Shown: positions 53,368-61,900, counted from the first letter of the stretch. The stretch is 64,000 bases of DNA from Paenibacillus sp. FSL R7-0204 (GCF_038002225.1 NZ_JBBOCA010000001.1:1984001-2048000); one strand, 5' to 3'. The notes: a model not told the origin generated them from the letters alone. Translations and numbers: made by a program.

Positions 53368-55332
53368 ATGATGTTGAGAAGGTTCAAATTATTAAGTGCA
53401 TTATTAATTTTTTGTATGGCCAATCTGTTACCAGTCTTTCCTTTGACAGCAAGCGCGGCGGGTACCATTGTAAGCTATCCATTACCGTCGGTCTATAACA
53501 CGACCAGTCAATACACGGTAACAGCAGACTCTACCAATATACCGGTAATCGACACTTCGGAGGTATTTGTAAACTATAATTACTGTAATTTCTCTTTTTC
53601 AGGTACGACTACAATCACAATAACAGCAAGCGAGCCCATCAATACCTATAATATCTCTCCCAAAGCCTTGGGAATCACTGCAACAAAGAGCGGAAATACA
53701 CTTACATTTACCCTTTCAGCACCAACCTATCTTATCGTCAAAATCAATAATCTGAAAGATCTGGTGATTGCGGCAGATGCGCTTGAAACCAATGTTCCGG
53801 CCTCATCCGGTACAGGAATATACAATGTTAAAACCCAGTATGGTGCTGACAGTAACGGTGCCGCTTTGGCTACAACTGCCATACAAAATGCCATCAATGC
53901 GGCTAACGCAGCAGGCGGCGGTATCGTATACGTTCCTGCCGGCGTATACAAGAGCGGTAACATTGTTCTAAAAAGCAATGTCTCGGTTTATCTGGCGGGT
54001 GGTTCTGTGATACGGGGTTCAGGAAATCCAAGCGATTACACTACCCATTTCCATAAGAATTCTCTGAATAAGGATGGAACCTGGTTTATTTATACCGAAA
54101 CCAATGCCAACAATATTAAGATATACGGCAGGGGAACGATTGACGGCAATGGCCATTATATGAGAAATACAAACAATTATTTGAATAATATTCTTGTACC
54201 TTTGCAGTGCAGCAACTTCACGGTTGACGGCATAACCATCAGAGACAGCGGCGGCTGGGCTACTATCGTTACAAGATCCAATAACGTAACCTTCCAGAAT
54301 ACCAAGCACTTCAACAACAATGAACTTGATTATGAGAATGATGCAATAGACATCCAAGAGAGCCAGAATGTACTCATCAAGCACACTGTTGCAGTATCGG
54401 AGGATGACACCTACTCCTTTAAGACCTGGGATGTAGCAACTACGGATATAGCTGCCAACTGGCCTGGAACTCCTGAAAACCAGTCCAATGTAGTTGTGGA
54501 TGATGCTTTGGCTTGGAGCAGATGCGGAGCATTCAAGGTTGGAGATGGAGTGAAACAGCTTCAGGATGGCATCGTGGTTAAAAACTCTTTTGTATACAGA
54601 TGCTGGCGCGCTTTAGCGGTAGGTCATCTCTATGGGACTCCAGCCGCACAGAACATCGTATTTGACAATATAGATGTAGAAGGCTTCTGGCCAAGATCCG
54701 GTGTTCACTCCAGATGGTTTGATCTTTCGGCAAAAACCGGTCCGATCAAAAATGTGGTCTATAATAATATCAATTTACGCGCTCTGGGCGAAGTTTCAAT
54801 AATGAAGGGTTGGAGTGACACTTCTACGGTCTCCGGAGTGACATTAAACAATGTTCGCGTCGGTGGAGTTGCGGTGAATAATTTGGCGGATTTGAAAATA
54901 ACAGATACGAACAGCTATGCGGCAGAGCCAAAATTCAACACATTGAAATTCGAAGCGGAAGGCTATAACCTTAGTTCAGGTGTTATATCCTATGAGTCAA
55001 GCACTGACGGCGGGCTGGATGTGGGCGGAGGAAGTAATGGCGACTATATCGCATTTAAAAACGTAGACTTTGGCAGTACAGCTAAAACAAGTATTGATCT
55101 GAAGGTTGCATCTGCTAACTCCGGCGGAAGAATCGAATTCCACTTGGACAGCCCTACAGGCACTATGCTGGGTTATTGGACAGCAGAAAGCACCGGCGGA
55201 TGGCAGTCATGGTCCCTCAAGAATATCCCGATTACTGCCGGGACAGCGGTAGGAACCCATACGGTATATGTTACTTTTGTGAAGTCAGATTCAACCACAG
55301 TTGCAAATTTAACCTGGTTCCAGTTCAAGTAG
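53368..55332 (+). CDS. Secreted right-handed beta-helix glycoside hydrolase (GH28/GH49-like)
   Basis: A 654-aa secreted enzyme. Signal peptide to ~32 (FCMANLLPVFPLTASAAG), a beta-sandwich (~33-135), a parallel beta-helix (~145-510) beginning YNVKTQYGADSNGAALATTAIQNAINAA, and a CBM6-like C-terminus (~525-654: LKFEAEGYNLSSG, YIAFKNVDFGSTAKTSIDLKVAS, YVTFVKSDS). The helix has Asp-rich turns (NDAIDIQESQ, EDDTYSFKTWD) but not the textbook NTDG/GHG polygalacturonase motifs, so dextranase-like GH49 or another beta-helix family is possible. Codon use is more AT-rich than that of its neighbours, hinting at transfer. Likely attacks a plant or bacterial polysaccharide outside the cell. Confidence 0.75.
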   Translation: MMLRRFKLLSALLIFCMANLLPVFPLTASAAGTIVSYPLPSVYNTTSQYTVTADSTNIPVIDTSEVFVNYNYCNFSFSGTTTITITASEPINTYNISPKALGITATKSGNTLTFTLSAPTYLIVKINNLKDLVIAADALETNVPASSGTGIYNVKTQYGADSNGAALATTAIQNAINAANAAGGGIVYVPAGVYKSGNIVLKSNVSVYLAGGSVIRGSGNPSDYTTHFHKNSLNKDGTWFIYTETNANNIKIYGRGTIDGNGHYMRNTNNYLNNILVPLQCSNFTVDGITIRDSGGWATIVTRSNNVTFQNTKHFNNNELDYENDAIDIQESQNVLIKHTVAVSEDDTYSFKTWDVATTDIAANWPGTPENQSNVVVDDALAWSRCGAFKVGDGVKQLQDGIVVKNSFVYRCWRALAVGHLYGTPAAQNIVFDNIDVEGFWPRSGVHSRWFDLSAKTGPIKNVVYNNINLRALGEVSIMKGWSDTSTVSGVTLNNVRVGGVAVNNLADLKITDTNSYAAEPKFNTLKFEAEGYNLSSGVISYESSTDGGLDVGGGSNGDYIAFKNVDFGSTAKTSIDLKVASANSGGRIEFHLDSPTGTMLGYWTAESTGGWQSWSLKNIPITAGTAVGTHTVYVTFVKSDSTTVANLTWFQFK

Positions 55333-55364
55333 AATCGGAACGGTTCACTTATCTCTGATGGTTC

Positions 55365-55410
55365 GCAAAAAGGTGTCCCAAGCCGACCGGCTTGTGGGAC
55401 ACCTTTTTGC
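55365..55410. terminator. Bidirectional terminator between the beta-helix gene and kdgK
   Basis: A perfect long hairpin (GCAAAAAGGTGTCCCAAGCC and its complement, loop GACC-like). The A and T stretches within the arms allow termination from both sides. Confidence 0.93.
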
Positions 55411-55447
55411 AGTTTCTGTTACAGTCACCTCTCTGCGGAGAGCCTGT

Positions 55448-56407
55448 TTATTTCTTAACGCCCGTGCTCATGAAGGCTTCCAGCGCGTCGCGGGTGGGAA
55501 GTCCGTCCATATCGCCAGGGGACATCACGGCGAGTGCGCCAATCGCATTGCCTCGCTTCACGGCTTCCGCTACGCTGAGCTTCTCCAGCATGGCGCTGAT
55601 CACCCCAACCGCGAAGCCGTCTCCGGCGCCGACCGTATCGACAACCTGCTCGACCTTGAAGCCGTCCACATAGCCCTCTTCACCAGCGGAGGTCTTATAG
55701 TAAGCGCCCTCAGGACCGAGCTTGATCACTACAAGGGATACGCCGCGCTCCAGATAGTACCCGGCAATCTCCTCCGGAGTCTCAAGACCGGTGAGGATCT
55801 TGCCTTCTCCGTGTCCGGGCAGGAACCAGTCGCAGCGGGTAGCCAGGTCATTGATCGTATCAACCATAGTTTCAGTGTCCGGCCACAGGGTCGGGCGCAG
55901 ATTCGGATCGAGCGATACAGTCTTGCCGCGCTGCTTCATGAACTCCATGGCATGCAGCGAGAACTCGTGACATGAAGCCGAGAGTGCGGAAGAGATGCTG
56001 GTCACATGCAGATGGCCTGCGGAAGCGAAGTAATCTTCATTGAAGTCGGCGAGGCTCAGCTTGGAGGCGGCGGAATTTTTGCGGAAATATTCGACCTTAG
56101 GATCTCCGGTCAGTACCTTGGATTTGATCAGCATGCCCGTGGAGAATTCCTTGGTCGTTGTGATACTCGCGGTATCAATCTTCTCCTTATTCAGCGCCGA
56201 GGTGATGAACTGGCCGAAGTTGTCTTCGCCCAGCTTGGTCACATAACCGGTCAGATGCTCCAGGCGTGATAATCCGGTGGCTACATTGCTCTCCGCACCT
56301 GCCAGCGCCTTGGAGAAGGAAGTGACCTCATGCAGTGGGCCGGCTTCATTGGCGTAGAACATAGCCATCGGCTCCCCGAAGGTGACTGCATCCAGCTGTT
56401 TATTCAT
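55448..56407 (-). CDS. kdgK: 2-dehydro-3-deoxygluconokinase (PfkB family)
   Basis: A 319-aa sugar kinase that phosphorylates KDG to KDPG. PfkB motifs: the N-terminal substrate part AVTFGEPMAMFYANE with GAESNVATGLSRL, and the C-terminal ATP/anion-hole motif VDTVGAGDGFAVGVIS with catalytic Asp in GAGD. The KDG preference is inferred from kdgA next door and the KdgR-like repressor. It is divergent from kdgA, with putative operators between them. Confidence 0.88.
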   Translation of the reverse strand: MNKQLDAVTFGEPMAMFYANEAGPLHEVTSFSKALAGAESNVATGLSRLEHLTGYVTKLGEDNFGQFITSALNKEKIDTASITTTKEFSTGMLIKSKVLTGDPKVEYFRKNSAASKLSLADFNEDYFASAGHLHVTSISSALSASCHEFSLHAMEFMKQRGKTVSLDPNLRPTLWPDTETMVDTINDLATRCDWFLPGHGEGKILTGLETPEEIAGYYLERGVSLVVIKLGPEGAYYKTSAGEEGYVDGFKVEQVVDTVGAGDGFAVGVISAMLEKLSVAEAVKRGNAIGALAVMSPGDMDGLPTRDALEAFMSTGVKK

Positions 56408-56747
56408 GAATAGTTCCTCCTAAAATGAACAAGTTATTATGGTTGGGATAGAATATAAATTGAAATTATCACATAAAACGGTTTTGTACAATATAGCAAT
56501 GCTCATTCTGCGGTCTTATTTTGTACAGGAAGCAGGCGGACAGATTTGTTTATCCTTGATACATAAGCGTTTTAGTCGATTTTTGCAGTATTGTTTCCGC
56601 TTCCTAAATAAATATATATTGACTGTTGGCGGCAATATTATTACTATTTTCTTAGAAGGAAAAAGCCTGATGTTAGTAAAATAGATAAATTAATTTATCT
56701 AAATAAATATTCTTAAGTGGAATATAACCAGAGAGGAAGTAACAACC
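56408..56747. promoter_or_regulatory. Divergent kdgK/kdgA control region with two LacI-type half-palindromic sites
   Basis: 340 nt, very AT-rich. ATAAAACGGTTTTGT (56473-56487) lies ~66 bp upstream of kdgK; CATAAGCGTTTTAGT (56572 region, about 56562-56576) lies nearer kdgA. Both have the central CG/GC and flanking A/T arms of LacI-family operators and suit KdgR control. Confidence 0.5.
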
Positions 56748-57389
56748 ATGAAGAAAATCAAAGTATTGCAGAATATCACCTCTGTTGGGGTAGTAGCTGT
56801 TATCCGTGCGGATAATGCCGATGATGCTTATGCCATGTCGGTGGCTTGTATCGAGGGCGGACTGAATAATATCGAAGTTACCTTCACGACTCCGGGAGCC
56901 GAAGTAGCGATCAAGCGCTTGGTGGAAGAATATGGGGGCCGCGCCGTGATTGGTGCCGGTACCGTGCTTGACCCGCTGACGGCAAGAATTGCTATTCTGG
57001 CAGGCTCGGAATTTGTGGTCAGTCCTTCTTTTGAAGAGGATACGGCCAAGATGTGTAATCTGTACGGCATTCCTTATATGCCGGGCTGCATGACACTGAA
57101 TGAGATGAAGGAAGCCCTGAAGCTGGGTGTGGATGTGCTGAAGCTGTTCCCGGGCAGTGCGTTCGGACCGGACTATGTCAAGGCGGTTAAGGGGCCGATG
57201 CCGCATGTGAACATTATGCCTACCGGCGGCGTGGATCTGAACAATATGGAGAAATGGATCAAGAACGGCTGCATCGCTGTCGGCATTGGCGGCAACCTGA
57301 CCGCACCGGCCAAGGAAGGCCGTTATGACCAGATCACAGAGCTGGCTGCACAGTATGTTGCGAAGTTCAAGGAGATTCAAGGCCGGTAA
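56748..57389 (+). CDS. kdgA: KDPG/KHG aldolase
   Basis: A 213-aa class I aldolase that splits 2-keto-3-deoxy-6-phosphogluconate to pyruvate and glyceraldehyde-3-phosphate. Family blocks: VVAVIRADNADDAYAM, GLNNIEVTFTTPGAE (catalytic Glu), VIGAGTVLDPLTA, and the Schiff-base lysine in VLKLFPGSAFGPDYVKAVKGPMP. Length is normal. GAGGAAGTAAC is the Shine-Dalgarno. With kdgK it completes the lower uronate pathway. Confidence 0.95.
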   Translation: MKKIKVLQNITSVGVVAVIRADNADDAYAMSVACIEGGLNNIEVTFTTPGAEVAIKRLVEEYGGRAVIGAGTVLDPLTARIAILAGSEFVVSPSFEEDTAKMCNLYGIPYMPGCMTLNEMKEALKLGVDVLKLFPGSAFGPDYVKAVKGPMPHVNIMPTGGVDLNNMEKWIKNGCIAVGIGGNLTAPAKEGRYDQITELAAQYVAKFKEIQGR

Positions 57390-57408
57390 AATACATGTAC
57401 AACAGGAA

Positions 57409-57440
57409 TGTCTTGCCTCTATGGGGCAGGGCATTTTTTT
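57409..57440 (+). terminator. Terminator after kdgA
   Basis: An imperfect ATGTCTTGCC/GGCAGGGCAT stem followed by seven T. Confidence 0.75.
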
Positions 57441-57486
57441 GATGAATTTCTATGTTTTGGGGTCCCCGCAAGGTACCTGGGTCATC

Positions 57487-57534
57487 ACCTACGCTAAAGC
57501 CACACTTTGTGGGGTTATTTTGTTGAACGTAGGT
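57487..57534. other. Two-level hairpin in the kdgA-57644 gap
   Basis: Outer arms ACCTACG/CGTAGGT enclose an inner CCACA-CTT-TGTGG hairpin. No T-run follows. Possible structured RNA segment; nothing similar was seen elsewhere in the window. Confidence 0.45.
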
Positions 57535-57643
57535 AGATAAGTCTAAATGATGGAATTGCTGCCGCTTCGGGCAATACTTATAATAGAGGCAGAGTGCCCT
57601 AAGCGCCTGCGGACATTGAGAAGTATACCTGAAAGGTGATGCC

Positions 57644-57901
57644 ATGACTGGCGATGATCTTCGCAGCAAGCTGTACCCGACACTGGTAGTGGAAGAAGCC
57701 GATTATGTGGAGATCCGAACCGCAGTCCACGGCTGCAGGGTGACGGCGGGAGCCCTTTATAAGCTGTATCGTAACTATAATCATCCGCAACTTTTTGAGC
57801 AGGGAGAAGTATATGTGCTTGATGATGCTTCCAGGGAGAACTATGCGGTTCTCCTGGTGTGTGCAACTACATTATATACATTAAAAAGAGTATTTGAATG
57901 A
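57644..57901 (+). CDS. Small conserved-looking hypothetical protein
   Basis: An 85-aa protein (MTGDDLRSKLYPTLVVEEADYVEIRT...). The middle AGALYKLYRNYNH and the YVLDDASRENYAVLLVCATTLYTLKRVFE end suggest a small alpha/beta fold; no motif of a known enzyme. Start preceded by GAAAGGTGATGCC. Single gene with its own upstream region. Function is not assigned. Confidence 0.55.
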   Translation: MTGDDLRSKLYPTLVVEEADYVEIRTAVHGCRVTAGALYKLYRNYNHPQLFEQGEVYVLDDASRENYAVLLVCATTLYTLKRVFE

Positions 57902-57944
57902 TTGCAGCATCCCTTGTATGCTTAGTAGGGATTGTGGACTACAA

Positions 57945-58003
57945 GTAGAAACGGCTTTGCCGTCCTTTTTTAGGACGGTACCGTTTCAGCGTGAAAGATA
58001 AGG
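57945..58003 (-). repeat. Dispersed palindromic element, copy 1 (inverted relative to copy 2)
   Basis: An imperfect hairpin with arms GCCGTCC/GGACGGT around T6 inside AAACGG/CCGTTT. Read on the minus strand, flanking CTTATC and GCTGAAACGGTACCGTCCT match copy 2 at 63191. Confidence 0.8.
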
Positions 58004-58058
58004 AACATTTATGCGCGAAGCATATAGTTTTTATCTTTTAAAATAATCATTACAGGCT

Positions 58059-58085
58059 TGCAACAAATTCGCAGTCTTGCGCGTC
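58059..58085 (+). promoter_or_regulatory. Candidate SigW-type promoter (autoregulatory)
   Basis: TGCAAC, 17 bp, CGTC resembles the TGAAAC-N16/17-CGTA pattern of ECF sigma-W promoters and sits ~30 bp upstream of the sigma gene. Autoregulation is usual for this class. Two mismatches make it tentative. Confidence 0.4.
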
Positions 58086-58115
58086 AGTAAGATTGCATAG
58101 AGAGGGGGAACCTTC

Positions 58116-58667
58116 GTGGTGGAGCAGGGACTCATCAGAGCCGCTCAAGCGGGCGATCGCGACGCTCTAATCACCCTATTGCGAGAAATTGAAGGGCATG
58201 TATATAAGACGGCCTTCTACATTCTGCATAATGAACAGGATGCTCTGGATGCCTCCCAGGAAGCGTTGATCCGGGTATACACCAAGATCGGCTCCTATGA
58301 GGAGAAGGCGCAGTTCAAAACATGGGTTCAGCGAATAGTAACCAACATATGTATAGACAAATTCCGGAGAACGAAGCCTACCGTTTCTATCGATGAACAC
58401 GAAATGGTGTTCCAGGATAAAAAACATAACGTAGAGCGCGAAGTGATGTCGGGTTATCTGGCGGAGGATATCCGTGAGGCCATCGACCAGCTTCCGGAGC
58501 ATCACCGGACGGTAATCGTGCTCCGCTATTTACAGGATTTTTCTTACAACGAGATTGCAGACTGTCTGGATCTGCCTCTGAACACGGTCAAATCGTACCT
58601 GTTCAGGGCGCGGCAGCAGCTGCAGAATAGACTTCAGGAGTATCAGAAAGGTGGTGTGTCAGGATGA
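58116..58667 (+). CDS. sigW: ECF sigma factor, SigW-like
   Basis: A 183-aa sigma factor with region 2 (AAQAGDRDALITLLREIEGHVYKTAFYILHNEQDALDASQEALIRVYTKIGSY, then FKTWVQRIVTNICIDKFRR) and region 4 (LPEHHRTVIVLRYLQDFSYNEIADCLDLPLNTVKSYLFRARQQL). It closely resembles Bacillus SigW in block spacing and in the DAxDASQEALIRVYxKI segment. GAGAGGGGGAACC precedes the GTG start. The next gene overlaps by 4 nt (ATGA) and encodes the anti-sigma. Likely a cell-envelope stress regulator. Confidence 0.88.
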   Translation: MVEQGLIRAAQAGDRDALITLLREIEGHVYKTAFYILHNEQDALDASQEALIRVYTKIGSYEEKAQFKTWVQRIVTNICIDKFRRTKPTVSIDEHEMVFQDKKHNVEREVMSGYLAEDIREAIDQLPEHHRTVIVLRYLQDFSYNEIADCLDLPLNTVKSYLFRARQQLQNRLQEYQKGGVSG

Positions 58668-59920
58668 AATGCGCGGAGGTGATGGAATGGATGCACCGCT
58701 ATTTAGATCATGATCTCAGTCAGGAAGAAATGCTTGAAATGTTCCGTCATATCGACGATTGTCCTTCCTGCGCGGAAGTCTTGGACCGGCTGACGCTGCT
58801 CTCCCGGCAGCTGGAGCAGCTTCCCGATGTGAAGCCCCCCTTCAGTCTGGTTGACTCTATCCTGCCTCAGCTTGAACAACTGGACCGTGGTGTCCCGCAA
58901 GAGCCTGCTGTAATGGAGCCGGAAGATCCGAAGGTTATTCCCTTCTCCCGTTCAAATAACCGGGGCAAGAAGTCCAAGGGACCTTCACTGGCTGCGCGGA
59001 CAGGCATTGGCGCTGCGGCGGCAGCGGTGATTCTGCTTATCGCCGTATTCAATATGCCGAAGAGCCTGCCGGGTGCAGAGTTGGATATGTCATCCAATTT
59101 AATGAGCAGCGGAGCGGCGAACTCCAGCATAAGTACGGAGAGCAGTGAAGGCGCCCCGCAAGCGGATGGACAGAATAACAGCGGCGGCAGCTCTGAGCTT
59201 CGAAAGGTGGACCAGACCGCGCCGAGTGAAACTGCGGACGTTAATTTGCAATCTACACCGCCTGCTCCCAGTGAGGGTGCTGATCAGCCGGCCGCAGCTG
59301 GCGGCGGCACCGCTTCAGACAGGGTGCCTGCGGTAAGCGAAGCTCCGCTCAGTAACCGCACCGCTACTGCGCCTCCGGCGGACCGCCCTAAGAGCACCAA
59401 GAAAGCGGAAAGCCGGTCAGCGGAACCCCAAGGCACACAGTCGAGTGCACCAACACAAGAGAAGATGGCGGATGATAAAGCGGCTGCGGGAGATACACGG
59501 ATGGCGCCGACTCCAGCCCCTAACGAGGCAGGAGCCATGCTGATGGTTGCAGAGTCCTCGTGGACTTCTCCGGACGGGCAGCATATGGCTGAGCTGACGG
59601 GCCAGCATGTTGTATTTTACAGCGTAACCGCAGAGGGAGAAGAACAACAACGGACAGCATTAGCTTCGCTTCCTTTGGAGGGGAACTGGGTCTCCGGTGT
59701 GTGGTCGGAAGACGGCACTCAGTTCACTTATGTGTTAGAGCTTGAGGACGGTACGCAGACGACGAAGGTATACACGGTTCCGGCCGAGAGCGCAACACCT
59801 GCTCCATCCGCTTCTCCGGCTCCTGCCAACTCTCAAGCGCCTGCCGCTTCTCCGGCGGCTTCTGCTTCACCGGTCACCAGCCCGGCTATTACCCCGGACG
59901 CGGCAACGTCCGATAAATAA
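58664..59920 (+). CDS. rsiW: Membrane anti-sigma factor with zinc-finger (RsiW-like) and long extracellular domain
   Basis: A 418-aa protein. The N-terminus has the ZAS anti-sigma motif HIDDCPSC (H-x3-C-x2-C, residues ~28-35) plus Cys3. A membrane segment follows (TGIGAAAAAVILLIAVFNMP, ~107-126). The extracytoplasmic part is ~290 residues and rich in Ser/Ala/Pro/Thr with low complexity (~135-285 and ~370-418) around a beta-rich core (SSWTSPDGQHMAELTGQHVVFYSV...). B. subtilis RsiW is about half this size, so the long outer domain is unusual and could receive the stress signal. It overlaps the sigma gene. Confidence 0.85.
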   Translation: MKCAEVMEWMHRYLDHDLSQEEMLEMFRHIDDCPSCAEVLDRLTLLSRQLEQLPDVKPPFSLVDSILPQLEQLDRGVPQEPAVMEPEDPKVIPFSRSNNRGKKSKGPSLAARTGIGAAAAAVILLIAVFNMPKSLPGAELDMSSNLMSSGAANSSISTESSEGAPQADGQNNSGGSSELRKVDQTAPSETADVNLQSTPPAPSEGADQPAAAGGGTASDRVPAVSEAPLSNRTATAPPADRPKSTKKAESRSAEPQGTQSSAPTQEKMADDKAAAGDTRMAPTPAPNEAGAMLMVAESSWTSPDGQHMAELTGQHVVFYSVTAEGEEQQRTALASLPLEGNWVSGVWSEDGTQFTYVLELEDGTQTTKVYTVPAESATPAPSASPAPANSQAPAASPAASASPVTSPAITPDAATSDK

Positions 59921-60061
59921 CCGGAACGTTCCTCCGGCCTGCGGAATATGCTAAGGCAAGAGGACATGAATTACAGGCTTTGCGAGTATCATCGGTATGA
60001 CCGGCGGCCGGGACAGTTTCTAGAGCTGCTCCCTCCGTCGTTTATATAGATGCGCCGCTGA

Positions 60062-60105
60062 AACGGAGTAACTTTGGCCCTGGCTGCCGAGGTTGCTCCG
60101 TTTTT
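60062..60105 (+). terminator. Terminator after the anti-sigma gene
   Basis: AACGGAG-AAC pairs with GGTT-CTCCGTT (one bulge each side) and is followed by TTTTT. Confidence 0.8.
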
Positions 60106-60215
60106 GCTTGCACCCTTGGGCAGAATACCTTGATATAGATGCCTATGTTTTGAGCCGTTTTTTTGATAAAATGTACGAATGTATCACTCAAGAAAACGAA
60201 AAAGGAAGTGGCAGG

Positions 60216-61235
60216 ATGGATGCCAAAACGGCGGCCAAAGACATTAAGCAAGGAAAGGTCTCCCCGCTGTACCTGCTGTACGGCAGTGAGAAGTTCCGGA
60301 TGAATGAATTCGCGGCCATGCTGGAGGAACACCTGATAGCCAAAGAAGACCGCGATTTCGCGGTGATCCCGTTCGATCTCTCCGAAACTCCGGTTCAGGC
60401 GGTCATTGAAGAGGCGGAGACGGTTCCGTTCATGGTAGAACGCAAGCTCCTGCTGGTGCGGGATGCGGCTCTGTTCACGGCAGGCAAGGAGAAGGCGAAG
60501 CTGGAACATAACCTGGAAATGCTGAGCGAATATATGCAGCGCCCTGCCGAATTCAGCGTGATTGTATTTATGGTGAACGGCGACAAGCTGGATGAACGTA
60601 AAAAAATCGTCAAAAGCATCAAAGCCTCCGGCACGGTTCTGGCCTTCAATCCATTAGGTGCAGAGGAACTGCTGCGCTGGGTGGAAAAGGGCTTCCGCGA
60701 ACGCGGCTGCTCTCTTGCGCCGGGGACCGCAGAGGCTCTGATCGCAAGCAGTGGAACCGGACTCCAGGGCCTGTCGGCGGAGATGGACAAGCTGTGCCTG
60801 TTCGCCGGTACCGGCGGGCAGGTTGATGCGGCAGCGGTGGAGAGTCTGGTCCACAGGGGAACCGAGCAGAACATCTTCACGCTGGTGGAGGATATTGCGA
60901 ATCTGCGCCTGGACAAGGCGCTGAATACGCTCTATGAGCTGCTCAAGCAGCGGGAGGAGCCGATCAAGATCGCTTCGCTGATTGCCCGGCAGTTCAGAAT
61001 TATCCTTCAGGTCAAGGATTTGTCTGCCCTGAGCTATTCGCAGGGACAGATTGCCTCCCAGCTCGGACTGCATCCATATGCGGTGAAGCTGGCCGGAGAG
61101 CAGGCTCATAAGTTCGGAAGCCAGCGGCTGCGGCAGATCCTGAGTATTCTGGCGGATCTGGACTATCAGATGAAGACGGGAGCTGTCGATAAGGTGCTGG
61201 GGCTGGAGATGTTCATGCTACGGCTTGGAGCCTGA
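60216..61235 (+). CDS. holA: DNA polymerase III delta subunit
   Basis: A 339-aa clamp-loader subunit that opens the beta sliding clamp. Blocks: SPLYLLYGSEKFRMNEFAAMLEEHL (Walker-like but lacking the Lys, as in delta), the ELLRWVEKGFRERGCSL linker, and the C-terminal domain KIASLIARQFRIILQVKDLSALSYSQGQIASQLGLHPYAVKLAGEQA. ATG at 60216 is chosen by the GGAAGTGGCAGG site; the open frame extends upstream with no homology. Gene order holA-rpsT-gpr-spoIIP is typical for Bacillales. Confidence 0.95.
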   Translation: MDAKTAAKDIKQGKVSPLYLLYGSEKFRMNEFAAMLEEHLIAKEDRDFAVIPFDLSETPVQAVIEEAETVPFMVERKLLLVRDAALFTAGKEKAKLEHNLEMLSEYMQRPAEFSVIVFMVNGDKLDERKKIVKSIKASGTVLAFNPLGAEELLRWVEKGFRERGCSLAPGTAEALIASSGTGLQGLSAEMDKLCLFAGTGGQVDAAAVESLVHRGTEQNIFTLVEDIANLRLDKALNTLYELLKQREEPIKIASLIARQFRIILQVKDLSALSYSQGQIASQLGLHPYAVKLAGEQAHKFGSQRLRQILSILADLDYQMKTGAVDKVLGLEMFMLRLGA

Positions 61236-61260
61236 GCTGTGAGCGTATACGATTAGCCAA

Positions 61261-61305
61261 AAAAAGCCTGTCCATCCCGTGATCACACGGCTGGACAGGC
61301 TTTTT
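61261..61305. terminator. Bidirectional terminator after holA
   Basis: AAAAAGCCTGTCCA and TGGACAGGCTTTTT form a perfect stem around a ~17-nt loop. Confidence 0.92.
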
Positions 61306-61365
61306 AAAATGTAGCCTATATAAGAATCACTAAAAAAATAAACAAAAAGCAAAAGAAGCGGAGGG

Positions 61366-61492
61366 GAAATTTGGAACTGTAGGAGCGGTAGCGTCTGCCT
61401 TGGTCACCGGATTTCACTCGCGAACAGCGGTTCAAAATCAAGAAATTTGGGGACAACAGCGGCCGGAAGTCCAAATATTCACCGCAGTGACG
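61366..61492 (+). repeat. Structured dispersed repeat, copy 3 (between holA and rpsT)
   Basis: Same block order as copies 1 and 2: TTTGGAACTGTAGGAGCGG, a GCGTCTGCC hairpin region, a stem at 61402-61415 with 61442-61454 (12 of 13 positions pair, two as G-T), ACAGCGGCCGGAAGTCCAAA and a GCAGTGACGA tail. Confidence 0.85.
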
Positions 61493-61557
61493 ATGAAGCT
61501 TCAAGTTCAAATCTTAAGTGCGTCTTATATTAATTCAATGAATGAAGCTAACAAGCA

Positions 61558-61595
61558 TAAAAAAACCTAACCGTATGCAGCATAGCGGTCAGGTT
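61558..61595 (-). terminator. Terminator of rpsT
   Basis: AACCTAACCGTATG pairs imperfectly with CATAGCGGTCAGGTT around CAG. Read on the minus strand it is followed by a run of T. Confidence 0.88.
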
Positions 61596-61627
61596 CTTCA
61601 ATGCTCGTTATGATTGTCGCCCTTGGC

Positions 61628-61900
61628 TTAGGCTTGAGCCTTGAGAGCGTTCAATTTCTTAGCCAAGCGGGATTTTTTGCGGGCAGCCGCATTTTTATGA
61701 ACCAGGCCTTTAGTTACAGCCTTGTCCAGCTTTTTGGAAGCCGCTTGGAAAGCAGCCTGAGCTACTTCAACTTCCGTACCAGTCACTGCTACATCAGCAG
61801 TTTTCACAGCTGTACGAAGCGCGGACTTCTGGGAAGCGTTCAGTGCACGGCGTTTCTCGATCGTCTTGACGCGTTTTACCGCGGATTTGATATTTGGCAT
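61628..61900 (-). CDS. rpsT: 30S ribosomal protein S20
   Basis: A 90-aa basic three-helix protein that binds 16S rRNA. Start at [26 protein letters not shown], the conserved S20 N-terminus; a run into the leader (to 61945) is not used, since AGGAGGTG sits just before 61900. C-terminal [23 protein letters not shown] is complete. Single gene, own promoter and terminator. Confidence 0.97.
   Translation of the reverse strand: MPNIKSAVKRVKTIEKRRALNASQKSALRTAVKTADVAVTGTEVEVAQAAFQAASKKLDKAVTKGLVHKNAAARKKSRLAKKLNALKAQA

Noticed and set aside
57325-57540. 71-aa ORF after kdgA
   Set aside because: It begins inside kdgA and reads through the kdgA terminator and a hairpin; no ribosome-binding site.
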